64,000 nucleotides of DNA from Viridibacterium sediminicola (GCF_039631295.1 NZ_JBDIVE010000005.1:1-64000), one strand, 5' to 3'; shown: positions 52,101 through 61,852, numbered from the stretch's first letter. Made by a program: numbers and translations. Notes: a model not told the origin generated them from the letters alone.

Positions 52101-55100
52101 GCTGTTGGCATAGCTGATCTGCCGCAGCACGTTTTGCACATCGGCCGTGGTCGGGATCACGCCTGCCGCGTCGCTGAAGCGGATCGTCACCACACCATCG
52201 GCGATGCTGAAGCTAGCAATGGCCTTGCCGTCCTTGAGCAAGCTGCTGCCACTCAGGCTCAGACCGTTGCCCGACAGGAAGCCCAGGCTATCGCTTGCGC
52301 TGTGACCTTCGCCCAGGCTCAGGGTGAGCACCGCAGCGTCGTAATTGCCGGCACCGCCATTGAAGGCGTCCATCTGCGCATCGCTCACCGTCACCCCCGG
52401 TGCAATGGCGATCGCGGCGGCCTGTTCGCTGTAGCTGACCGCCGAGCCGCCGCCCAGGCTGGGCGCGCTATTGACGGCGCTGGCCGCGGCCAGGCTGACG
52501 ATGGCCTGGCTGCTTGCCGTGGCCGCATTGTTTCCGTCGCCAGAGTCTTTGATGCTCAGACTGATGCTGCGCGTGCCGCTGAGGGCGTCACCACTGTTGC
52601 TGTAACTCAGGCTGTCGATGACGCTCTGGGCACGCTCCACACTGTCGTTCAGATACAAGGTCACGATGGTCTTGCCATCTGCGATCTTGACCGCGTAGAC
52701 GATGCCAGTGGCGGTGGTGAGGGTGCCGCTGGTGGCGGTATCCAGCACGATCTTGCCGCCGTCCACACCAAGAATGTCGCTGGCATTGGCGGCATCCAGG
52801 GTGAGGACCACCTGCCAGACCGTCTGCCCGGCCTCCACGGTGTCGATGCGGGTGTTCTGGAACAGCTTGACCGCCTCGCCTTCGGCATGGAAGCTCGGGC
52901 TCAGCCCGCTGGTCTCGATCGACGGCGCATCATTGACGCCTGCGAGCGCGACATCAACGCTCAGAGTGTCGGTATGGCCACTCCCATCATTGAGCTGCAG
53001 CTGAAAGCTTGCCGTAGCGGCAGGGTCATTGCTGCTGTTGCTGTAGGCGATCTGACGCAGCACGTTCTGCGCCATGGCCTGGCTGATGCTGGCGGTAAAG
53101 CTCAGGGTGAGCTTGCCGTCCTGTTGGACGAAGTCGGCAATGGCCTGGCCATTGAGCAGGATCTTGCCGTTTTCCAGGCTCAGGCCGTTGCCTGCGAGGA
53201 AACTGAAGACATCCTCGGCCTGAGCGCCAGCGCTGCGTTCAATGACGATGCTGGCGCCCTGATAGTCGCCTGCACCGCCGTTGAGCACATCCAGTTGCGG
53301 ATCGGACAAGGTCGCGCCGGGCAGCAAGGCCACGGCTTCGCCATCCTCGACGTAAGTGGACGTGGCGGGCTTCAGATCCAGCACCAGCAAACCGTCGTTC
53401 CAGGAGAAGGTACCGGTCAGATAAAGCTGGCTGCCATCGGCACTGAGGCTGGCCTGGCGCAATGTCCCGAAATCGACCTCGTAGCCGCCCCAGCTGTAAG
53501 CCTCGCCGACGCCGCTGATCCATTCATGCAATTCGAATGCACCGGAAGCATTGCGCAGATAAATGCCGATCTTGCTCTCGGCAATGACGATCAGTGCGGC
53601 ACCGTCCTGGGACACGATCAGTTGCTTGGGCTGTGCGTCGAGCGTGATGACGCTGCCGGTCACGCTCAGGCTGCCATCGCTGCCGACGCTGAAGCTGTGC
53701 ACGCTGCTGTCATCAACGACATACAGGGTCTTGCCATCGGGCGACAGGGTGAGCGAGCTGGTGTAGTAGTACTGCGCGCTCGCCGCCGGATTGGCGCCCT
53801 GCACATCGCGCAGGTGCACCAGGCTGCCATCACTGCTGACGCTGAATACGCTGACCAGGGTGTCACCGCCGGTCGTGCCGGCGAACAGGAACAAACCATC
53901 GCTGGAAAACTGCAGCGCGCTGAACTGCGCCTCCAGATTACTCAGCGTTTCCGAGTCTTTCTCGACCCAGTTGCCGTTCTCGCGCTGGAATACTTTGAGC
54001 GTGTCGCCTGCAGTCAGGTAGAGGCTGTTGCCCTGGACGCTGACCTCACCGGTGGTGGCAATGCTCAGACTGCCCAGAGTGCTCAACGCGCCACTCGCGG
54101 TGTCACGACTGAACACCGCAATACCGCTGGCATTGATCACATAAAGTGTTGCGCCATCATTCGACACACCGATGGCGCTGCCCCCTTGCAGGCCGTTGTC
54201 GGCACTGGCATCCAGCGTAGCCTGCAGGCTCAACGAGCCATCCGCATTGCGCAGGAAGGTGTAGAGGGTCGTGATCTCGACATCGCTACCGGTGCCTGTT
54301 GCCTCGTTATAAACCCACTCCGAAGTCGTGCGCAGCGCATAAACCTGGTCGCCCACGCTGACCACATCCAGCAGGCCGGCGTAGGGATTGGGGTAGTTGT
54401 CGGAGCGGATCAGTTCGGCCAGTTCGAGGGCACCGGTTTCGGCGCCCAGCACGGGATCCTGCCCCACCTCGACCTGCACCGTGGCCGCAATGGCCAGCGC
54501 GCTCGCATCGACCCCACCATTGGCCGTAGCACCATTGTCCTGAATCGCGCTCAGCGTGATCACACGCGCCCCGGCTACGCCAGTCGCCTTGTCACTGTTG
54601 GCGTAGGCGATGCCATCGATCAGGCTGGCGGCTGCCGTGCTGCTCAAGCCTGCGCTGCTGCTCAGCACCACGGTCGCCACCCCGGTGTCGGCATCGACAC
54701 TGACCTGCCAGCTGTAGCCGCTGCTCGTCGTGCCACTGCCGGCCACCAGGGCCACGGTCGTGCCATCGATCCGCAGGGTTTCGCTGGCGCCGTTGTGCAG
54801 ACCGGACACGGTCAGCGTCAGACGGGTGATCGCCTGCGCGCTTTCGACGGTGGACACGGAGACATTGGCGAACAGGTCGACTGCCGCCTCACCCGCGCTC
54901 TGCTGCGTGCTGAGCGCCGTGGCGCTGACGATCGGCGCATCGTTCAGCTCGCTCACCGTCAGATTGATATTCATCGAGGACTTGCCGCTCGCAAACGGGT
55001 CCTGCACCGCCAGGGTGAGGCTCAGCTGCGCGCCGGGATCCTTGCTCGTATTGGTGTAACGGATCTGGTGCAGCAGCGCATTGGCGACAGCCGTGCTGAC

Positions 55101-58100
55101 ATCGCCGGTGAAGACCACGCTCAGTGTGCCGCCTTCGTTGCTGAAATGAGCGATGACTTCGCCATTGAGCAGGATCTCACTGCCCACCAGGCTGAGGCCG
55201 TTGCCCGCAGTAAAGCCGTAGCTGTCATCGGCATTGGCGCCTGTTGAGCGCACCAGGCTAAGGGTTGCGCCCTTGTAATTGCCGGCGCCGCCATTGAGCG
55301 CATCGTAATCGGCATCCGCCAGGTTCAGGGACGTGGCCGGATGGATGCTGCTGCCCTCGGCATAGGCCAGATTCAGGGAAGCTGGCGCGCTGACCAGACT
55401 CAGCACCGGGGTGCCGAAATACAGGTTGCGCCCAGCGTAGATCGATTGGCCGTCGGCACTCACGGCGATTCGCGACACCGCGCCGGCAATGCTCAGGGTA
55501 CTGGCCAGCACCGGCGTGCCATCCGCCGCCAGGTGGTAGATCGCCAGCTTGCTGCTCGCACCGCCACCGGCGTAGAGCGTCGTGCCGTCCTCCGACAGGA
55601 AAACGACATGCGGGTATTGGCTGAGGCTGGAGTAGATGCTGTTGGTGGCATTGACCAGGCTCAGGGTATTGCTCTCTCTGACATAGCTCAGGGTGGTCAG
55701 GAAGCCGTTGGTGGTCACCAGGTAGATATGCCCGTCGTCCGAGACGGCAAGTGAAGCGCCTCCGTTGAACGCGCTAGAGCTGCTGATGGTGAAACTGCTG
55801 CTGGTTCCACTGATGGCGTCGGCATAGCTCAGCGTGGTTCCGCTGCGGGTGAGCTGGCCCGCCTCGCTGAGGCTGCCATCGGACGCGGGGGTGAAGATCG
55901 TCAAACGTGAGTTGGAAGCAAGGACGTAAACAGTGCCGTCGTTGCCGACGGCCATGGTCACGGCGGTCCCCAGGCCTGCCTTGGAAGTGTCCTTGTCAAG
56001 CAGACTCAAGCTGCCCGCATCACTGAGCTGATAGGTGTAGAGCGTCGTGGCCGACAGTACGTAGAGATTGCGGCCCTCGCTGGCTGCGCGAATGTCGACG
56101 ACCTTCTCGCTGGGCCCGGCCAGCTGGCCGAGCAGGCTCAGCGTGCCGCTGCTGGCATCCACCTGGAACACGCTGAGGGTATAGGCAGTGGTGCTGCCGG
56201 TAGAGCTATAGCCTGCGAGGTAAAGCACGCTGCCATCGGCCGAAAAAGCCACCGCGGTGACACCCTGCAGGCCGTCAATCTCGATGCCGTTGTCGGCATT
56301 GCCATCATCGGCCGTGCCTTGACGGAAGGTTTGCAGCAGCGTCAGCGCCCCACTGGCGGTATCACGTGCATAGACGCTCAGGTAGTGAGTGCCGCCTGCG
56401 TTGTTGGCCGTGCTGCCAGCGATCACCAGGGTGTGGCCATCCGCGGACAGCTGAATGCTGTTGACGTAATAGTTGTAGCCACTGAGGCTGCCATCACTGC
56501 TGTAGATCAGCTGGTCGGCACTGAGCACCAGTTCCGGCGTATGGTTGTCGGCCTCGGCCTGTGAGATCACGCGCAGGCTCAGGCTCAGTTCAGCGCTGGC
56601 ACCGTGCTCATCGGTGACTTTCACACTGATCTGGTAGTCACCCACACTGCTTGGTGTGCCGCTGAGCGTGCGGGTCGCAGCGTCGAACACCAGCCCCTCG
56701 GGCAAGCTGCTGACGCTCCAGCTCAGCGTGCTATCGGCGTACAGGCTGTCGGCATCGCTGAACAGCGCGGCGCTCAGGGTCTGACTGTAGGCGCTACCGA
56801 CCGTCACGCTGGCCAGCGTGGCCGGCGCATCCGCGCTCACGCTCGGCGCTCGGTTATCGATCTGCTCGACCACCAGATTCAGGGTCAATGCAGCACTGGC
56901 GCCATAGATATCGCTTGCCGTGACGACGAGCGTGTATTGCCCCACGGCGGTGGTGCTGCCGGACAGGGTGCGGGTAAGCGGGTCAAAGCTGAGCCCGGCG
57001 GGCAGGCCGGAGACCGACCAGCTCAGCGTATCGCCGTCGAGATCGCTAAACAGCGTAGCCGGCAAGGTGGTGCTATAGGCGGTTTCAGTGGTGACCGTGG
57101 GTGGCGTGAAGTCGCCGACGCTGGCCTGCGGCACGCTGTTGGCGCGCAAGCTGAGGCTTAAAACACTGCTCACCAGCAAGCCATCGCTGAGCTGAACATC
57201 GAGTGTGAGCAGACTGCCGGTGAGGATCGTCGCAGGACTGCTGTAAGTGAGCTGCTGCAGCACTTGATTGGCCACCGCCGTGCTGGTGTTGGCGCTGAAG
57301 CTGAGGTTCAGCCGGCCTTGCTGATCGACGCTGAAACTGGCGATCACGCTGCCATCCAGCGTGATGCTGCTGCCGGACAAAACCAGGCCATTACCTGCTG
57401 CGAAGCCGAAGCTGCCCCCCGCAACGCTCGGACTGACACTGATACTGGCGCCCTTGTAATTGCCTGCGCCATCGTTCAATGCATCGAAGTTGCTGTCGCT
57501 CAAGCGCAGCCCGCTGGCAAAGCTGTTGGCCTCGCCCAGATTCAGATTATGGATCGTGCTGTAACGGCTCAGCGTGCCGCCGGCGACCAGTAGCGAGCCC
57601 TGTGCCGAGACCGCAATGTCACGGCCACTGCCCGCGCCGGTCACGCTGCCGACAGGACTCAGATCGCCATTGCTTTCGAGCGTATAGACCTGGAGCGTGC
57701 CATTGCTGCGAGCGGCATAAAGCTGGCTGCCGTCCGCGCTGAGCGCCAGGCTGCCAACCCCACTCAAGGCAACGCTGCCTGACTCGCTCAATGCTCCGTT
57801 CTTGAACTGGAAGATGGCGATGACGCCATTGTCCGGGTCCGCGACGTAAAGGCTCTGACCGTCTGCCGAGACGACCAGGTGGTCATTCGAGGTATCCCGG
57901 CCGATGGTGCTGGAAGTGATGCTGGTCAATAGACTCAGGCTGCCATCGGCATTGCGCTGGTAGACAGTCAGGCTGGCTGGGTTCAGGACCCCGACCCCGG
58001 CGTAGAACACGTAGACATGATCACCCTGCGTGGCAATCACCCCGTCGCGTCCATTTCCATTGCTGATGGCACGGCCGAATATAGCCAAGGCTCCGGTCGT

Positions 58101-59150
58101 TGCATCGCGACTGAATATGACTACGTCGTTGTATTGGGTGCCCACATAGACATAGGCGCCATCGCTGGAAATCGCCAGGCCACCGGTGGCATTGCCGTTC
58201 CCGGTGGCGACGGTGCTGGCGCTGACGATGCGGCCATCACTGGACAAGCTCAATTGCACCACCGTAGCCGTACCGGAAATGCTGTAGATCGACTTGCCAT
58301 CACTGCTGACGACCATCTGGCTGACACTGCCCAGATCTGTGCTGGTAAAGGTTTGCAAGGAGCTCAGCGTGCCGATGCTGTCCACCGCGAAGACCTGGAT
58401 GCCGTTGCTACCCGCCACATAGGCAAACTTGCCGTCCGTGGAGTAGGCCACCTCGTTGGCGCCAAGCTCGGCCAGCGTCAACTGCTCGCGGATTTCGAGC
58501 GCGCTGACGGCCTCGATCACCGGTGCCGCATTGATCGCACTGTCGATGGTGATACTCGCCTGGATCGCACTCAGATCGCTGCTCTGCCCCCCTTCATCGC
58601 TGAGGCTGCGCAGGGTCACGGTGGCAGTGCCGGCGCTGACCGTCTTGTCCAGCACCTGGTAGGCCAGACCGTCGATCAAGGCCTGGGCGCCGGCCACGGT
58701 GTCAGAGGCAAAGGAATTGATCTGCACCGTGATGGTCGTGGTGCTGCCGGAAACCGTCACGCTATAGACATAACCATCGTCGGCAGCGCGTGTCGTACCG
58801 CTGCCAGCTTCGAGCGTGATGGCCTTGCCATCGATCACCAGGGCTTGATTGCTGCCAGCGCGATCGATGCTGATGACCAGTGTGCTCAGGGAATCGGCCG
58901 TGCCGGTGGCAGCAGTTTCGGCGGTCACGCTGACCGCCTTGAACAGATCCACCGCCGCAAAGCTGTCCGTCGTATCGGTGAGGGTGATCGTGGCATTCAC
59001 CGGGGTGGCCTGCACACCCGGCGCCTCAGCGCTAGCCGTGACCGCCTTGGCCACTGAGTCGGCCGTGCTCACTGCGGCGGCATCGAACATCATGCGTGGT
59101 TCCAGAACCAGGGCTTGGAAACGACGCGGCGAAGGTAGGCGTGTGGTCAT
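49197..59150 (-). CDS. giant modular surface/secreted protein (LEPR motif, beta-propellers, cadherin-like and Ig-like domains)
   Basis: This 3317-residue protein begins with a short basic N-terminus and an LEPRMMFDAA motif (residues 17-26), as in LEPR-XLL-type giant proteins. Approximate modules follow: type-C repeat (60-215), propeller (227-537), cadherin-like block (545-660), two Ig-like domains (680-860), propeller (873-1237), block (1280-1397), type-C (1405-1560), propeller (1563-1930), block (1940-2077), type-C (2080-2223), block (2237-2387), propeller (2393-2733), block (2740-2863), two near-identical Ig-like domains (2877-3050) and a CADG-like tail. I see no cysteine and no RTX nonapeptide array. 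ATG 59150 has GGAAGA before it. It begins 49 bases after tadG. An adhesive role at the cell surface is likely but unproven. Confidence 0.85.
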   Translation of the reverse strand: MTTRLPSPRRFQALVLEPRMMFDAAAVSTADSVAKAVTASAEAPGVQATPVNATITLTDTTDSFAAVDLFKAVSVTAETAATGTADSLSTLVISIDRAGSNQALVIDGKAITLEAGSGTTRAADDGYVYSVTVSGSTTTITVQINSFASDTVAGAQALIDGLAYQVLDKTVSAGTATVTLRSLSDEGGQSSDLSAIQASITIDSAINAAPVIEAVSALEIREQLTLAELGANEVAYSTDGKFAYVAGSNGIQVFAVDSIGTLSSLQTFTSTDLGSVSQMVVSSDGKSIYSISGTATVVQLSLSSDGRIVSASTVATGNGNATGGLAISSDGAYVYVGTQYNDVVIFSRDATTGALAIFGRAISNGNGRDGVIATQGDHVYVFYAGVGVLNPASLTVYQRNADGSLSLLTSITSSTIGRDTSNDHLVVSADGQSLYVADPDNGVIAIFQFKNGALSESGSVALSGVGSLALSADGSQLYAARSNGTLQVYTLESNGDLSPVGSVTGAGSGRDIAVSAQGSLLVAGGTLSRYSTIHNLNLGEANSFASGLRLSDSNFDALNDGAGNYKGASISVSPSVAGGSFGFAAGNGLVLSGSSITLDGSVIASFSVDQQGRLNLSFSANTSTAVANQVLQQLTYSSPATILTGSLLTLDVQLSDGLLVSSVLSLSLRANSVPQASVGDFTPPTVTTETAYSTTLPATLFSDLDGDTLSWSVSGLPAGLSFDPLTRTLSGSTTAVGQYTLVVTASDIYGASAALTLNLVVEQIDNRAPSVSADAPATLASVTVGSAYSQTLSAALFSDADSLYADSTLSWSVSSLPEGLVFDAATRTLSGTPSSVGDYQISVKVTDEHGASAELSLSLRVISQAEADNHTPELVLSADQLIYSSDGSLSGYNYYVNSIQLSADGHTLVIAGSTANNAGGTHYLSVYARDTASGALTLLQTFRQGTADDGNADNGIEIDGLQGVTAVAFSADGSVLYLAGYSSTGSTTAYTLSVFQVDASSGTLSLLGQLAGPSEKVVDIRAASEGRNLYVLSATTLYTYQLSDAGSLSLLDKDTSKAGLGTAVTMAVGNDGTVYVLASNSRLTIFTPASDGSLSEAGQLTRSGTTLSYADAISGTSSSFTISSSSAFNGGASLAVSDDGHIYLVTTNGFLTTLSYVRESNTLSLVNATNSIYSSLSQYPHVVFLSEDGTTLYAGGGASSKLAIYHLAADGTPVLASTLSIAGAVSRIAVSADGQSIYAGRNLYFGTPVLSLVSAPASLNLAYAEGSSIHPATSLNLADADYDALNGGAGNYKGATLSLVRSTGANADDSYGFTAGNGLSLVGSEILLNGEVIAHFSNEGGTLSVVFTGDVSTAVANALLHQIRYTNTSKDPGAQLSLTLAVQDPFASGKSSMNINLTVSELNDAPIVSATALSTQQSAGEAAVDLFANVSVSTVESAQAITRLTLTVSGLHNGASETLRIDGTTVALVAGSGTTSSGYSWQVSVDADTGVATVVLSSSAGLSSTAAASLIDGIAYANSDKATGVAGARVITLSAIQDNGATANGGVDASALAIAATVQVEVGQDPVLGAETGALELAELIRSDNYPNPYAGLLDVVSVGDQVYALRTTSEWVYNEATGTGSDVEITTLYTFLRNADGSLSLQATLDASADNGLQGGSAIGVSNDGATLYVINASGIAVFSRDTASGALSTLGSLSIATTGEVSVQGNSLYLTAGDTLKVFQRENGNWVEKDSETLSNLEAQFSALQFSSDGLFLFAGTTGGDTLVSVFSVSSDGSLVHLRDVQGANPAASAQYYYTSSLTLSPDGKTLYVVDDSSVHSFSVGSDGSLSVTGSVITLDAQPKQLIVSQDGAALIVIAESKIGIYLRNASGAFELHEWISGVGEAYSWGGYEVDFGTLRQASLSADGSQLYLTGTFSWNDGLLVLDLKPATSTYVEDGEAVALLPGATLSDPQLDVLNGGAGDYQGASIVIERSAGAQAEDVFSFLAGNGLSLENGKILLNGQAIADFVQQDGKLTLSFTASISQAMAQNVLRQIAYSNSSNDPAATASFQLQLNDGSGHTDTLSVDVALAGVNDAPSIETSGLSPSFHAEGEAVKLFQNTRIDTVEAGQTVWQVVLTLDAANASDILGVDGGKIVLDTATSGTLTTATGIVYAVKIADGKTIVTLYLNDSVERAQSVIDSLSYSNSGDALSGTRSISLSIKDSGDGNNAATASSQAIVSLAAASAVNSAPSLGGGSAVSYSEQAAAIAIAPGVTVSDAQMDAFNGGAGNYDAAVLTLSLGEGHSASDSLGFLSGNGLSLSGSSLLKDGKAIASFSIADGVVTIRFSDAAGVIPTTADVQNVLRQISYANSSDAPVGSVAVQITLVDQRGLSSAALELSIAISASNDLPSIGSDPVLSLGALESLQQVAAVAGLDTLSAGTLSSDGRLVYVADVNGAIALFSRDTSSGVLSYVKTFAAASGLSAIEQLQLSADGKTLYALSETAQSQQGVIAWFSVDSAGQITYAGSISEDYALHGGALSGIEGFALSEDGQNLYLFSSGNQKLVWLNRDASSGALSYAGKIDGDMWSAPNLWAATDIVSQGDLVYVVTNAAAGSSLIVYQRDASGALSLLGYTRTGSATLQGLQSITVSDDGRTVVVASGSQIDAFSLDTGSGVLTHLGSISASGISDVSLSTDGKALFVSLADGTLNYYATATWQPLSSHSGQSGAQQLAVSADGGLLVLGSGLDVLRLPEQPAPAVQIGGTPVLLAPALSLSDAELDAANDYQGASLSLIGQSGDRFGFQDGAGYSLSGTSILFNGSAVATLVQSGDSATLSFSASLSQAQANAILRQITYSNASGSVGSHSISLVFNDGQANSVAYSQQVTTLASSNQAPLASEVSYSLSTATVGQVYQVTLPASLFSDPDGDALSWSVSGLPSGLSFDAATRTLSGTLSSSGSYTLTVTATDPSGAQAQRSFSLSVEAANAAPLASEASYSLSAATVGQAYQVTLPSSLFSDADGDALSWSVSGLPSGLSFDATGLSLSGSPLQAGAYPLLISVSDGRGGSATRSILLTVQAESLPLAQSPAVMPVVLLNTERVREAPELSAAQGMLFQRLATSLGVSTPAGVANSPEPVPEPTSSGRALLDMLDAAEAQRLADEQADAGILLADGQRTPLALAAADGGLSARVERFSASWQRDVSGNRQFIVLPRALFRSSEPLLSISLRLADGRVLPADSGIRLDQEQGLIVAAGQRNSTIWLLLEARTLDGRTLSIPLELHADGAAADSAAPGLAGKSSLSQLLRTHAVPDLRADAARLLASLQSPNAANPHQQRMSVEG
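50101..50530. repeat. near-identical 282-base direct repeats inside the giant gene
   Basis: The segment around 50101-50247 recurs at 50383-50530 with a period of 282 bases (94 codons), roughly 90% identical by eye, and encodes the last two Ig-like domains (ALSWSVSGLPSGLSFDA twice). Such close repeats can recombine and shorten or lengthen the array. Confidence 0.8.
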
Positions 59151-59199
59151 GAAGATCTTCCGGGACAAGAGGAATGAAAATGGGAGGCGGGCGCAGGCT

Positions 59200-60765
59200 T
59201 CAATCGATCAGTCGGACATAGGTGCTTTTCTGTCGGATGTCCTTGAGGATCTCGTCCAGGCGGTCCTGGATCGTGCCTTCCCGCGCCACGAAGTCGAAGC
59301 CGGACAGATAAGTGATGTCGCCCTTATCTTCGGCGCAGTTGGTCAGCCCCGGCCCCGCGATGCGCCTGAATTGAGAAGCCCCATCAATCGTGCCGCTAGC
59401 GCCCAGATCGTTGTTCGGGATCTCGTCCTGGCCCACGGCGATCAGGAAGAAGCGCAGCTTGCGCTGGCGGAAACTGTCACACAGCCGGGCGAAGCGCCGG
59501 GTAATGACCGGATCACTGGCCCCGCTGCCCTGCCCTGTACCGCCGTCAATAGACTGGCCAACATAGGCGTTGTAGGAATCGCTGTCGAACCAGCGCTGAC
59601 CGGTGGTATTGACGAGCATGACGATGGTCTTATAACTACCGCTATTGCCATCCTGGAACTCACCTGGCAAGTCATTCTGCAGCCCCCAGCCTGAACTGCC
59701 TTGAAAAGCCGGCGCCAGCGCCATCGCCGCCCAGCCCATGGCAATCGCGTAATTGACATTGAAGCGCGTGCTCATCTGGTCGAGCCGCTCGCCAATCTTG
59801 TCCAGATCATTGCTCAGCGGCAGCAGCGGAGCATGCGGGCAGCCCTTGTCCGCCACCATCCAGCGGGTGTCGTTGGCACCGTTGGCCTGACCGAAAGTTG
59901 GGTTGGGGCCGATCCAGCTGATGGCCGGGGCGCCGGGGCTGCCGTTCTCGGGCAGATCGGCGCGGTAATAGACCCTGAACTGGCCACTCGGGGGCTGATC
60001 CCAGAAGTAGTTTTCGCCCAGATTGAGTCCGCGATACATGCACAGCAGATTGGCACGACGGTCCGGAATACGGCGGTCCGTCAAGCCGGCATAACCGCTG
60101 CGGAACAAGGCTGTCAATTCGACCGGGCGCAGCGCACTGGCCATCGCCCATTGCCGAAGACGCAGCGCATGTTCGGCGCCCGGGCCGTTCGAGCCGAGTT
60201 CGACCGACACGTTCACCGCCTGGCTATAGGGCACCAGCGCCAGCCAGGCGTTCTCCCGGCTGTCTACGAGATTTTCTGCAAAGTGCCGCCCCAGGCGCCG
60301 CAGCACGGCAAGATTGCTGTCATTCTCACTCGAGGTATTGGGCAGCACCAATGACACTTCCAGCGGCTGATAGCGAGCAATTGCCGTCGATGACACGCTG
60401 ACCGTCTGCGTGCTGGCCCCGCTCAACAAGGGCGCGCTGACAAAGCTTGCACTGACGGTGTAGCCCTTGCCTTCAGCGTTTGAAACCGGGCTCAGCTGGA
60501 TGCGCAGATCCTCTGACAATTGCGCTGCATCGGTACCCAGATTGCTGCGCACATAGCTCTCCGCCAGCGTCTGTACATCCGTATCCGGCGCGCGCGCGGC
60601 GGCCTGCGCCACCGCCAGCGCGGCCGCGTCGGTCGCACGTTTGAGCTGAGCTGCATCACTCTTCATGCGTGCCGCATCCAGCGCAAAAACCGACAGTGAC
60701 AACACGCCAGCAAGGAGTAACAAACTCAGGGGCAGTGCCGCCCCACGACAGTCTTTGCTCATCAT
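59200..60765 (-). CDS. tadG: Tad pilus assembly protein TadG
   Basis: TadG-like proteins are membrane-anchored pseudopilin-class proteins with a von Willebrand-like domain in the Flp/Tad pilus system. The 521-residue product has an N-terminal hydrophobic segment (GAALPLSLLLLAGVLSLSVFA, about 8-28), an alpha-helical start typical of TadE-class proteins (AAQLKRATDAAALAVAQAAA), and a large extracytoplasmic domain with TIVMLVNTTG and FFLIAVG strands like vWA folds. It overlaps tadF by four bases. Confidence 0.85.
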   Translation of the reverse strand: MMSKDCRGAALPLSLLLLAGVLSLSVFALDAARMKSDAAQLKRATDAAALAVAQAAARAPDTDVQTLAESYVRSNLGTDAAQLSEDLRIQLSPVSNAEGKGYTVSASFVSAPLLSGASTQTVSVSSTAIARYQPLEVSLVLPNTSSENDSNLAVLRRLGRHFAENLVDSRENAWLALVPYSQAVNVSVELGSNGPGAEHALRLRQWAMASALRPVELTALFRSGYAGLTDRRIPDRRANLLCMYRGLNLGENYFWDQPPSGQFRVYYRADLPENGSPGAPAISWIGPNPTFGQANGANDTRWMVADKGCPHAPLLPLSNDLDKIGERLDQMSTRFNVNYAIAMGWAAMALAPAFQGSSGWGLQNDLPGEFQDGNSGSYKTIVMLVNTTGQRWFDSDSYNAYVGQSIDGGTGQGSGASDPVITRRFARLCDSFRQRKLRFFLIAVGQDEIPNNDLGASGTIDGASQFRRIAGPGLTNCAEDKGDITYLSGFDFVAREGTIQDRLDEILKDIRQKSTYVRLID

Positions 60766-61355
60766 GATTCGCTATCCGCCAAGCCAGTGGCTTTGTTCTC
60801 GCTTGTCAGGGTGTCATCCAGCTCCGGATCGAGGACCACGCTGCGCTGGAGGCTATTGACCTGCAGCACCTGCGGCCAGCTCACCCCGCCAGCCAGGCTG
60901 ATGTCATCGGTATTGCGGCAGCTGCGCACCACGATGTAGGAAAACGTGCTGCTATCGGTGCCGCTCTCACTGTCTTCAGGCAGAGCTTCGGGCAGCGCGC
61001 CGGTATAGCGGCCGGCGCTGACCGGCACCTCACATAGCTCACCGCCTTGACCACGCTTGAAGCCCCAATTGAGCTTGCCGGACTGGCGAACATTGAGGAT
61101 CAGCAGCTGGTAGCGCGTGGGCGCATCCTGCGTACTCAAGTCCACCAAGGCCTGCAAGCCGCTCTCGGTGAGCTGGTGTTGCATCGCCAGCGTCAGCGCC
61201 AAGGAGCCATTGCGCTGTTCGAGCTCGGTACGCGTAATGCCAATGCGATACATGTCGCTACCGACCACGCCGACACCAAACAGGATCGGCAACATGAGTG
61301 CCGCTTCGACAGCGAAGCTGCCGCGCTGACGCATCAGGCGAAGCATCGTACGCAT
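60762..61355 (-). CDS. tadF: Tad pseudopilin-like protein TadF
   Basis: The 197-residue protein begins with the TadE-class signature RQRGSFAVEAALMLPILFG, in which the glutamate is the conserved pseudopilin position processed by TadV. A periplasmic domain with a cysteine pair follows. It is a minor pseudopilin by position between tadE and tadG; the E/F naming is by gene order. Confidence 0.82.
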   Translation of the reverse strand: MRTMLRLMRQRGSFAVEAALMLPILFGVGVVGSDMYRIGITRTELEQRNGSLALTLAMQHQLTESGLQALVDLSTQDAPTRYQLLILNVRQSGKLNWGFKRGQGGELCEVPVSAGRYTGALPEALPEDSESGTDSSTFSYIVVRSCRNTDDISLAGGVSWPQVLQVNSLQRSVVLDPELDDTLTSENKATGLADSES

Positions 61356-61852
61356 CAGCTGGTCTCCTTGGGCAGATAGCCCAGCAGTTGCTGATAGCGA
61401 TAGCGGAAGTTGGTATTTTCCAAAGCCATCAAGCGCGGAATCGGCGTGATGAAATCCTTGCGGATATCAACGGTGACGCGCCACACCGGCACTTGTTGCT
61501 GGGTGCTGGAGCTCGTGTCGGCCGCGCTGTCGCCGCCCTTGCCCATCGCGTCGAGCGAGCTGAAGCGCTCGACGCTGACCTCGACGATATTGCCGGCCGT
61601 CAGATAGCCATGCGAGGCTGCCGCCATCTGCTGGCGGATGCGATCCTCCATATCGTCCATATCGACGCCGGCCGCGCCGGCCGGGCGGAATTCCTGCAAG
61701 GCACGCTCCAGAGCCGTGTTACCAATGTCGATGGTCAAACCGATGCTGGCCAGCTCCATGAACATCATCGCCCCGGCAATCACCACCGGCAGCACGAAAG
61801 CCGCCTCGACCGCCAGCACGCCACGCTGTGCGCCCCGCCCTGCGCCTCTCAC
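61355..61852 (-). CDS. tadE: Tad pseudopilin-like protein TadE
   Basis: The 165-residue product carries GVLAVEAAFVLPVVIAGAMM near its start, the prepilin-like hydrophobic helix with the invariant glutamate, then a helical domain and a beta-rich tail. It overlaps tadD by four bases and abuts tadF. Pseudopilins of this class help assemble Flp fibres. Confidence 0.85.
   Translation of the reverse strand: MRGAGRGAQRGVLAVEAAFVLPVVIAGAMMFMELASIGLTIDIGNTALERALQEFRPAGAAGVDMDDMEDRIRQQMAAASHGYLTAGNIVEVSVERFSSLDAMGKGGDSAADTSSSTQQQVPVWRVTVDIRKDFITPIPRLMALENTNFRYRYQQLLGYLPKETS

Noticed and set aside
49731..55247. Very long open frames on the plus strand (763 and 1037 codons) inside the giant gene
   Set aside because: They are antisense to the modular protein, arise from its GC-rich, stop-poor repeat codons, are compositionally odd (Ala/Gln/His/Arg-rich) and have no ribosome sites or domain patterns.
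55260..57500. GGAGNYKGA-type motifs in the giant protein as RTX calcium repeats
   Set aside because: They occur once per cadherin-like block, not in tandem nonapeptide arrays, so they are not RTX repeats.
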